From the NCBI GenBank assembly GCA_963697345.1, contig CAVONS010000002.1:62001-126000 (forward strand): 64,000 nt of DNA, in the 5' to 3' direction. Positions 50,613 to 60,767 of this stretch are shown piece after piece. Both the position numbers and the translations under genes were made by a program. Below the pieces are notes generated by a model. It was not told the DNA's origin. It worked only from the letters and a program-made list of their open reading frames with translations, and ran no database searches. The stretch's first letter is position 1; each line of letters opens with the position of its first letter. This DNA comes from Prado023 sp963697345 (lineage in GTDB: Bacteria > Actinomycetota > Actinomycetes > S36-B12 > CAIYMF01).

Positions 50613-53600
50613 GTCAGCCCATCCAGGAAGTCGTCGAGCTCATCCTGCCCGAGATCAGCCGCTGGGAAGTCCGACGGGGTGAAGCCCCCCGCATCGGCAC
50701 CGAGGCTGTGGTCGATCAGGGACCGAAGCTCCGACATGTGGGCATCAGCCAGGCGCTGGATCTGCACATCACGCAGCGGATCAGCGTGATACCAGCGCAC
50801 CGTCAGACCTGCTTCGTCGATGAACGCAACAAGCTCGAGTTCATGCGTCATGCGGTTGTCCGGGTGACGGGACGAGGCATCAGGTGACGGCAACGGTACG
50901 AGCGGGCCACCGGCCTCGACGTCGCTGCGTCCGAGGTAGTTGAACAGCAACGAGGGCTCATGCAACGTCGTCAGCTCGGGACGACGTCTGACGTACCGTT
51001 GCACCGCGTAGTCCATCGCGTCCTTCGCGGCGGCCCTGAGCACCTCCTTGGTCCGCTTGAGATCCGAGACCCTGTCCGGCCCACGGTTCAGGGCGAGCGG
51101 GTACTGCACGGTGAACCAGCCGACGGTCCTCGAGACATCCAGGCCCTCGGCCGGAACGCGGCCGTGCCCCTCGAGCATGAGGTGCAGCGTCCCGGCCTCG
51201 TCGGCCAGAACAGCGGCGAGTGCCGTGAGGATCAGCTCCTCCGGCCGGGTGCTGTAGGCGTCGTTCGCGTCCGTCAGGAGGTGGGTCGTCGTCTGCCTGT
51301 CGAGCTGGCCGATGACGCACCTCCGATCAGCCTCGAGCCCGGGCTCAGGTGTCTGCTGACCTGCAGGCAGCTGCGAGCACCACCTCGAGAGGCCAGCGTC
51401 CGTGCTCGCCCTGAGGTGGTGTTCAGTCCAGGCGGGGAAGGACGTCGTCCGGGAGGGCAGCGTGACGGAGGCGCCCGAGAGTGCCATTCCGTAGGCGGCG
51501 GTGAGGTCCTCGATCAGGATGGACCACGACACGGCGTCGACCACCAGGTGGTGGGCCACGATGCAGAGCACGGATCCTCGGTGTGACGTCGGATCGATGA
51601 TCGCGCCGCGCACCACCGGTCCATGGCCGAGGTCCAGCTGGCCCTGGAGGCCGGCGACGATCGGGTCGAGGTCACCCGACGAGATGCGCTCCAAGTGGGT
51701 TCCCGCGTCCTCGGCGATCGACTGGTGCCAACTCCCGTCGCGACAGTCGAACCGCGCCCGAAGCATGTCGTGGTGGCCGAGGACTGCCGCGAAGGCCGCG
51801 CGAAGGGACGGCTCGTCGAAGCCCTCCGGCAGGGCGAGGAGCATCGCCTGGTTCCACTGCTCAGGCACGGCCAGATCCTGGTCGAAGAACCACGTCTGGA
51901 TCGGTGACAGAGGCGCAGGACCGGTGACTGGGGAGTTGCCGGCGGGCGCGTGGGTGCTCTGGCGCGCGTTCGCAGCAATCTGCTCGATCGTCAGGTCTGT
52001 CGCGATCCTGCCGGGCTCGATGTGCAGGCCTGCCTGTCGGGCCCGGGAGACCATGCGAATGCTGACGATGGAGTCTCCGCCGAGGGCGAAGAAGTCGTCG
52101 TGGATCCCCACGGCTTCCACTCCCAGCAGATCCCGCCAGATCTCGGCAAGCAGCGCTTCCTCGGGGGTGCGCGGCGTGACGTGCCCGGCGTCCGGGGCTC
52201 CGCCCTCGATGCGGGGATCCGGCAGCGACGCGGTGTCCAGCTTGCCGTTCGGCAGCTGCGGGATCGCCTCGAGCGCCATGAGGACATCGGGCACCATGTA
52301 CTCGGGCAGCGTTCGGCGAAGCGTCTCGGTGACCGCCCGCGAGTCGAAGGCTGGCCCGCTCGGCACGGCGTACGCCACGAGCTGCGCGCCTGCCCGTCCA
52401 GCCAGTGGTCGCGCCATCACCGCGGCCTGCTCACGTCAGGGTGCGCACGCAGTTCCGCCTCGATCGCGGCTGCCTCGATGCGATGACCGCGGATCTTCAA
52501 CTGCTGATCGGTCCTGCCCAGGAAGCTCAGGGTGCCCTCGGGCGAGAAGGCCGCCAGATCTCCGGTGCGGTAGATGCGCTGCGGTTGACCGCCGAGGCCG
52601 ATCGTCAGGAATCGCTCGGCTGTGAGGTCCGGTCGCCCGAGGTACCCGAGCGCAACGCCGGCACCGCCGACGCACAGCTCACCGGCGAAGCCGAGCGGGA
52701 CTCGATTGCCGTAGGCGTCGAGGAGGTGGATCTCGGCCCCGGCTATCGGCCGCCCGATCGGCAGTGGGCGGCCGGCATCGCTGGCGTGGGCTCGGTGGAC
52801 CGTGCACCAGACCGTGGCCTCCGTGGGGCCGTACTCATTGTGGAGCTCGGCGTGACCGACTCGCTCGAGGTGGGAGGCGAGCACTCCGGCTGGGCAGGCC
52901 TCGCCGGCGACGATCGCGACCCTGAGCGAGGCGAGCTCGCCGCGCCCCGCGTGGTCGGCGAGCACCTGGTAGAGCGTGGGAAGGCACAGGGTGTGGGTGA
53001 CCTGCTCGTGCGCCGCCAGCGCGAGCAGGGCATCGACATCCTGCTCGAGGCCCGACTCGGGCAGGACGAGGGCGCCACCTGTCGTCAGCGTCCAGAAGAT
53101 GCCGGCGACGGAGCTGTCGAAGGCGTAGGAGGAGAGCAGCAGGAAGCGACCCACGGGCTGCCCGTAGTGCACCGAGCGTGCGTTCGTGGAGGCTGCCAGG
53201 GAGCGGTGCGACACCATCACCCCCTTGGGACGTCCCGTTGACCCGGACGTGTGGATCACGTAGGCGAGGCCGTCCAAGGGGACCGAGGGCAGTGCCACGG
53301 CCGGATCGTCGGCCTCCTCGCGATCGACGAGGACGAGATCCGCGCCGTCCCCCAGCGCCTCGGCCAGGGGGGAGTCGGTCACGATGGTGCCGATGCCGGC
53401 GCCCTCGATCAGCCCCATCACGTGTGCGCGCGGATATGCCGGGTCGAGCGGGACGTAGGCCGCCCCGGCCTTGAGGATCCCGAGGATCGCGATGACGAGA
53501 TCTGCGCCGCGATGCAGGTGCAGCCCGACGGGGGCGCCGCTCGTGGCACCTCGCCGGACCAGGCGCCTGGCCAGCCGGGAGGATGCCACGTCCAGGTCGG

Positions 53601-55080
53601 AGTACGTGAGGCTGCGGATCGAGGACGCCACGGCCTGTCGATCGGGGTGGCGGGACGCGATGTCTTCGATCATCTCGACGACCGTCCGGGGATCCGCCGC
53701 GAGATCCGGTCCACGGGAGATGGCCGCGATGCGGGCATCTCCGGACGGGTCGACGAGGCTGAACCCCGACAGGCTCCCCTCTGCATCTGCGATGAACGCG
53801 CGCGCGACAGCCACCACCTGCTCGAACAACGCCTCCACGGCCGCCTCGGAGAACCTCGACCTGTCGTGGACGATTCCCAGGCTGAGCTGGTCGCCGGGTA
53901 TGACCAGGACCGCCAGGGGGTAGTTGCTCTGCTCGATGTGGCGTGCAGGTCCGAGCGTGATCGAATCGCCGAGTCGCCGACGATTGCCGGGTGGGTAGTT
54001 CTCGAACACGACGATGCTCTCGAACAGCGATTCGCCGCTGGGAATGTCACTCCACCGCTGCACGTCGGCCAGTGAGGCCAGCTCATGGCGCCGGTCGTCG
54101 AGCTGTCCCCTCTGGATGTCGTTCAGCCAAGCGCCGAGCCGCTGCGCGGGCGGCATCGAGACCCGGGTGGGCAGGGTGTTGATGAACAGCCCGGTCGCCC
54201 GCTCAGAGCCGTCGAGGCCCGGCGGGCGTCCTGCGACGGTGGTCCCGAAGACCACATCCTTCGTCCTGGCCCAGCGGCCCACGACAAGCGCCCAGATCCC
54301 GACGAAGACCGTGTTCAACGTGACCTGGTGGCTGCGTGCCAGTGCGACGAGGTCCTCGGATGTCGCCTGGTCCAGGGTTCGGTACTGGGTGCGGTATCCC
54401 GTCGAGCCCGGGGATGGCGGGAACCCGGGCACGGTGAGGTCGAGGGGTTCTGAGTACCCGGCGAGCTTGCCGGTCCAGTAGTCCCGCTCGGCCTCGATGT
54501 CCCGGTCGAGGTAGTGCGCGACGAAGTCGCGATACCGCGGTGGATCCGGGAAGGTGGTCGTCCGGCCGCCGGCCGATGCCCGGTACGTCGCGAACAACTC
54601 GTCGAGCAGGATCTGGGCGGACCAGCCGTCGGCGATGAGGTGGTGGAAGGTCCACACCCACTCCCACTGCTGGTCTCCCGTCCGGATCAGCAGCATCCGT
54701 GACAGCGGCGCCGCGGCGAGATCGAACCCTCGATCCCGGTCCTGCGCGAGTCTGCGCTCGATCTCCTCATCCCGTCCGGCTTGCGGGACATCGGCGAGGT
54801 CGAGGTACTCCCATGGGTGCTCCACCTGTGCGCGGACAACCTGCAGCGGCTCGTCGAGGCCGTCCCAGACGAAGGCCGTCCGCAGCGTGTCGTGGCGCGC
54901 GACGACGGATGCCCACGCCGATCGCAGCAGCGTGGGATCGAGGTCTCCGGAGACCGGCGTCACGATCTGGTTGACGTACACCCCGATGCCCGGACCAGCC
55001 ACGCTGTGGTAGAGCATGCCCTCCTGCATCGCCGTGAGCCCGTACGCGTCGACGACCCCCGCCAGGGCTGCGTCGCTCAC
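50609..55080 (-). CDS. NRPS-2: C-A-T-E module, A domain broken by a one-base deletion
   Basis: Starts GTG 55080, overlapping the NRPS-1 stop. The C domain has FHHLIADGWS (His146-His147, Asp151). The A domain has YVIHTSGSTGRPKGVMVSHR, NEYGPTEATVW, YRTGDLAAF, and ends after AELRAHPDVS. At about 52429 the frame shifts: one missing base would join it to QAAVMARPLAGRAGAQLVAY, then LPNGKLDTASLP, the carrier motif FFALGGDSIVSIRMVS and an epimerisation domain with AHHLVVDAVSWS, LEGHGR and SRTVGWFTVQYPL. Restored length about 1490 residues. Hand alignment gives the pocket code D-S-A-L-I-A-E-V-W-K, which I cannot assign. GTG 52420 also forms a GTGA overlap with the premature stop. Adds one residue and inverts it to D. 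Confidence 0.9.
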
Positions 55081-58000
55081 GAGGTGTCCCGTGCGCTGCC
55101 CAGCGCGGCCGCGAGCTTGCGCATCGTGGAGTCGTCGAGGTCCCCGATCCCCTCCGAGGCACCGCCTCGCCCGGGCGTGCCGAGCGCCCCGACGAGGTCG
55201 GTGATGTGGGCTGCCATGGTCGAGACGGCCCGGGCGAGCACTGCGCCGTCGTTGCCCGTCCAGTCGAGCACCAGTGCGTCGTCGTCGATGTAGGCAGTGA
55301 TCTCGGCGCCGAACACGGTGGCTGTGTCGGCGGGTCGGGCAAGGCGGATCACGCCTGCGCGCTGCATGGAGCCATCCATGCGCGGGGCAGCCACCCGGCC
55401 GAGGTAGTTGACGACCCCGTGGGTCCCCGGGTCCAGTGCGAGCGACTCCCGCACGGCCGGGTCCTCATGGAGGTACCTGAGCACTCCGTAGTCGCGTCCG
55501 CTGGCCGAGGCCGCCCTGATCTGGTCCCGGAGCAGATGTGCTGCCCGTTCCGGCGCGAGGGACCGGGGCACCTCCAGGGCAACGGGGAACAGGGTGGTGA
55601 ACCAACCCATCGTGCGCGCCACGTCGACGGTGCCGCTGTCGGACTCCCTGCCGTGGCCCTCGATGAACAGGCGGACACGTGGTGAGCCCTGGATCTCCGA
55701 CAGGGTCCGGGCGGCCGACGCGGCCACGATCTCGTCCACCCCCATCTGCCATTCCGCGGCCCCGGCGACCAGGGCCTGCGTCACCTCGGGGGACAACGCC
55801 ACCCGGTGCGAGACCACCGATCCGGCCCGATCGCCGGACCACGCGCCTGCGTCCGCCTGCACGATCCGCAACCACGGCTCCGGGTCGATCCCCGGGGCCG
55901 CCTCGCCGAGGAGCTCCACCCACTGCTTCACGGACGTCATCACCCCTGGGAGCTGTGGCTCCGCGTTCGCGCATCGCTGGCGGTACAGGTGATCCAGGTC
56001 ATCCACCAGGTGCGACCACGACACGGCGTCCACGACCAGATGGTGCGCTGCGACACAGAGAACCGCCTCGCCCTCCGGCGTCCTGACGAGCGCGGCCCTG
56101 GCCAGCGGCGGGGAGTCCAGATCCATCGGTCCGGTGATCCTCTGCTCCACCTGTCCGAGCACCTCGTCGGACAGGAACGCCACCTCGGCCACCTCGAACG
56201 GCATCGCTGAGGCCGAGGCGTCGACCGAGGATCGCCACCCGTCGGCGCCCAGCACGAAGCGCTGTCGGAGGGCGTCGTGGTGCTCCACCAGGCCGTCGAG
56301 TGCGGCCCGCAGGGCGTCGATGTCGGGGTCCGGGGGCATCGTGACCCGGACGACCTGATGCAGGTGGCTCGGGACAGCGCTCCGCGCCAGGAACCAGCGC
56401 TGGATCGGTGTCAGCCCGACCGGTCCTGTGACCCGCTCGGCCACCTGCGCGCCCTGGTCGTCCACCGCCCTGGCCAAGCCCTCGACGGTGAGCTCCTCGA
56501 AGAGTTGGTGCAACGTGATGGGGATTCCCTGTCGGTGCGCGCGCGCGATGATCTGCACGGCCGTGATCGAATCCCCACCGAGATCGAAGTAGTTGTCCCG
56601 GACGCCGATCCCCTCGATGTCGAGCACATGCTCCCAGATGGCAGCCAGCGCTCGTTCCATGTCGGACGTGGCCGCGACGTAGGCGGCCCCCACATCGGGG
56701 CGCTGGGTGTCAGGGGCCGGCAGGGCATCACGGATGACCTTGCCGTTCTCGCTCAGCGGAAGGCTGTCCAGTCGAACGAACTGCGACGGGATGATCTGCT
56801 CGGGAAGCCGCGCCGCCAGGTGGGACCGGAGTTCCGGCGTGGGAATCTCGGTCGGCGCCACGTAGTACGCCACCAGGCGGTTGCCGGACTCCCGTTCGGT
56901 GATGTCCTCGGGGAAGCCGATCTCGCCGAGGATGCGGGACACCTGCGCGACGTCGATCTCGTCGTCGAGCTCGGTCATGGCCTGCTGACGGGTCTTGGTC
57001 CCGAGGCGAACATCCCAGCTGTACGGGAGCGCGTAGTTGTGGAAGCCCTGCGTCGCCCGGTGGTAGTAGATGCCCACGTCATTGATCAGGCAGTTGGTCG
57101 ACCTGCCCGTGTCCGTGGGCCGGACCCAGGGAACGCGCTCGTCGAGGTAGGCGTACAGGTCGTCGAGGTCGACGTCGACGTACCGGTAGAAGTCGACGAA
57201 GCGCACCTTGTCGAAGATCCCGTGGTCGTCGAAGACCGATGTGTCCAGCAGCCGCTTGGGCGCGTCGTCGACCTGATGGTAGGCCCGACGCGCCTCGAGG
57301 ACATTGGCGTCGATCTGGTCCGAGCTCACCGTCAGCTCGGTGAACAGCTCTGGGGTGAGCCGCGTCTCGAAGAACTGGCCCCGCGACAAACCCGTGACGA
57401 TGAAGGGGATTGCCCTTGTCGTTGGCTGCCTGCACCGACAGCGTGTACAACGTCTTGAAGCACCCGTTGCACACGTTCGCGTGCCGTTGGAGGCTGTCGA
57501 CGAAGATGTCGTTCATCGCCGGCGTGGAGGCGAAGACGTGGTCCACGCCCAGCGAGTCCACGACTCGCCGGATGTTGCCCTTCGCCTGGTCGGAGATGTA
57601 GCCGTTGTCGAGGGTGAAGGCGAGCACCTTCAGCCCCATGTCCACCAGCCGGCACAGGACGTACGTGCTGTCCTTCCCGCCGCTGAGAAGCGCAAGGCAG
57701 TCGTACTCACCAGCGCGCCCCGCAGACCCGAGGACGCGCGCGAGCTCGGCCTCCGGCTTGAAGTAGACCCGAGCGCGGTCGGCGTAGCTGTCGTAGGCAC
57801 GGCACTCGCTGCACACCAGATCAGCGTCGAACGAGATGCCCGGGTAGCTCGACGCGAGGCCGCACCTCGAGCAGTGCACCGGATCCACCTGCGCGTCGAT
57901 CGCCGGCGGGGACCAGACACGAGCGGCGGCGGCGCTGACAGCCGGATGCGACACCACAGCGGCCTCGACCTCCCCCAGCTCGACCCGCACCCCCTTGATC

Positions 58001-60519
58001 TTCACCTGGTCGTCGCGACGTCCCAGGTACTCGATGGTCCCATCGCGCCGGACCCGGGCGAGGTCCCCGGTGGCGTACATGCGCACCGACTCGTCGCGGG
58101 GATCGACCCGGAATCGATCCGTCGTGAGGTCGTCGCGCCGCGCATACCCTCGGGCCACACCCACACCGGAGACCCAGAGCTCACCGGCCACTCCGAAGGG
58201 GACGGGCTGCCCGCGCGAGTCGAGCACCAGGGCGCCCATGTTGGCGATCGGCCGGCCGATCGGCACGCTGCCGGAGGTGTCCCGTGACCGGTCGTAGGTG
58301 TGGATCACGCATCCCACCGTGGCCTCGGTCGGCCCGTACTCGTTGTGGATGCTGACCTCGTCGGCGAAGAGATCGGAGGTCCGCCGTGCCACAGCCGTGG
58401 TGAGATCCTCGCCGCCGAGGATCAACTGCCGGATGCGCCGTCCCGCCCGGCGGCCGGACGGAAGGAGGGTGAGGTGCGAGGGGGTGAGCTTCACGATGTC
58501 CACGGCGTCGTCGGCGAAGACGTCGAGGACAGTGAGGTCTGCTCCCGTGGTTGGCTCCGGGTACACCCGAACCGCCCCACCGGACGTCAGCGGAACGAAC
58601 ACCGACGTGATCGTGAGATCGAAGGTCAGGGGCGTGAACAGGGGGAACGTCAACGGCTGGCCCCTGCCGTAGAACCTCCGCGCCCACGAGATGTAGTTCG
58701 CCAGTGACCTGCGCTCGATCATCACGCCCTTGGGGGTGCCAGTCGACCCCGACGTGTAGAGGACGTACGCCAAGTCATCGGGGGCCACCGCGCCGTCCGC
58801 ACGCGCGCCGCGGGCCGAGATGTCGGCGAACGTCCACCTCGGGACCGGGACTTCGAGGTCCGCGTCGGTCACGACAAGCGCGCATCCGGCGTCCTGCAGG
58901 ATGAACCGGATGCGGTCGGCGGGCCATCGTGGATCGATCGGCACGTAGGCGCCACCGCCCCTGAGCACGCCCATCATCGTGACGACGGCCGCCATGGTCC
59001 GGGGAAGGGCCACCCCGACGACGGAACCTGCCGTGGTCCGGCCTGCGACGAAAGCGGTGAGCTCCTCGATCTGGGCGTACGTCCATGACCGGTCACCCTC
59101 GATGATGGCAACGGCGTCGGGTGCGGACTGCGCCTGGTGCAGGAACGATGCGACGACATCCTCGGCCAGCCCAGGCGCGATCTCGCCACTGACCGCCTCC
59201 AGGACTTCGGAGCGCTCGGACTCGGAGAGCAGGTCGACCGCGTCGATCGGTGCATCCCAGGCTTCGGGCATCGCGTCGAGCAGGCGCAGGAAGTGACCGG
59301 GGATCGAGCGGCGCAGCTCTTCGTCGAAGGCGGTCACGCTCAGGTCGAACGCCAGCGTGAAGTGGCCCGTCCGAGCGAAGTCGTGGATCTGGAGTCGGAG
59401 ATCGTGGTTGGCGTCGACGTGGTCCGGGTGCAGCCACTGCGCTCGTGCGGCCAATCCGGCGAAGGTCCCGAAGTCGGCACGGATGAAGTTGAGGACGGTG
59501 TTGATGCGTCGGCTCGTGTCGGGCTCCATCGTGCCCGGCGCCGCGGCGCGCATCATCGACGCGGCAGCATCCCTGACCCGGGCATGCAGCGTGGCGAAGG
59601 TGTCGCCCTCCTCGAGCGTCACCCCGAGCGGATAGACCTCCATGAACAGCCCCGCAGTGCGTCGGAACGCCACCGTCGAGCGGTTGTGGACCGGCGCGCC
59701 GATGGTGATCGACGATTGGCCGCTCGTCCGATGGAGGAAGGCGAACAACGCGGTTGCGAACAGCTGGAACCAGGTGAGGTCGGGGGTGAGGGCCTGGACT
59801 CCTGGTGAGGATGCCAGGGCTGCCAGCGCGTCCCGCCTGCTGGCGTCAAGCTCGACGATGATGCGTTCGTTGCCGGTCTGGGTCCCGTCACCCCTCGTTC
59901 CGTACAGAGCCGGAGGCACGACGGGTTGACCGTTCCCCGACGGGCGATCCGATGCCCTCTCCTCGCGCAGGGCGCGTTCGTGGTCCACGAAGGTGCGGTA
60001 CTCATGCAGGGGCTGTCCATCGGGCGGCGCACCCGTCCCGGCCGCCAGGTACAACTGCTCCATCCGCTGATACAGGAGGGCCATCGCCCACGCGTCGGTG
60101 ACGACGTGGTGCTGGTTGAGGTACCACGCGTGACATCCGCCGGGAAGTCGCAGCAGTGCGGAGTCGAAGGTCCGGTGGTGCATGTCGAGGGGGACCGCGC
60201 AACGTGCCTGGGCCCACGCGGAGGCCGAGGGCGCGTCCTCGGCTGTGAGGTCGACGACCTCGATCGGATCGGGGACTGTGTCCAGCGCCGTCTGGCCAGC
60301 CACTCCCTCGCTGCTCACGACAACCGTGCGAAGTGCATCGGCTTCGGCCACGAGCTGGGTGAAGGCACTCACGAACGCGTCCTCGTCGAGTGCCCCGTCG
60401 ATGTGGAACACGAACGCCATGTTGTACAGCGGCACATCTGGGTGCATCTGCTGGCTCGCCCACAGCGCCTCCTGGGCGCGGGTCAGCGCCGACCCATCGC
60501 CGTGGTCCAGCTGGCTCAC
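55077..60519 (-). CDS. NRPS-1: C-A(with inserted PP-loop domain)-T-E, one-base frameshift
   Basis: GTG 60519 overlaps the carrier-protein stop. The C domain (residues ~5-440) has NQHHVVTDAW (His137-His138). The A domain from ~480 has YVLYTSGSTGTPKGVM (588-598), NEYGPTEATVG, and VKIKGVRVELGEVEAA (A8); its pocket code, aligned by hand, is D-L-T-K-I-G-E-V-G-K, almost the published Asn code. About 345 residues are then inserted: a zinc knuckle (C883-x2-C886, C903-x2-C906), the PP-loop SGGKDS (946-951), C1017-N-G-C1020 and RPTDTGRSTNCLIND. The A domain resumes at NRLVAYYVAP and SENGKVIRDAL, followed by a carrier (Ser about 1317) and an E domain (EGHGRE). One extra base at 57410-57411 breaks the frame inside the insert; corrected length about 1813 residues. 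Confidence 0.9.
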
Positions 60520-60767
60520 GCCGACTCCGTCATCTGGTGGGACTCGACAAGAGCCGCCATCGTCGTCGCGGAGCGGAAGTTCTCGATCGTCACGTCGTGC
60601 GGGGCGATCGTGACCCGGAACTCCTTCTCGAGGTAGTCGATCAGCCTCGTCACACCGAGCGAATCGATGGTTCCGTCGAGGACGACCTCGTCGTCGATCC
60701 CGACCTCCCTGGCCCCATCGAGAAGCTGGGTGCCGATGAACTGGGCGATTGTCTGCTGTGTGCTCAT
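60516..60767 (-). CDS. Stand-alone peptidyl/acyl carrier protein
   Basis: 83 residues from ATG 60767, overlapping the A-domain gene stop (ATGA), and itself overlapped by the NRPS-1 start. Four-helix carrier pattern: QQTIAQFIGTQLLDGAREVG, DDEVVLDGTIDSLGVTRLID with the phosphopantetheine Ser in DSLG, then EKEFRVTIAPHDVTIENF. Sitting directly after a prolyl-type adenylation enzyme, it most likely carries proline as thioester (PltL/RedO-like), is the substrate of the ACAD-like enzyme, and donates the starter acyl group to the first condensation domain of NRPS-1. Confidence 0.92.
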   Translation of the reverse strand: MSTQQTIAQFIGTQLLDGAREVGIDDEVVLDGTIDSLGVTRLIDYLEKEFRVTIAPHDVTIENFRSATTMAALVESHQMTESA

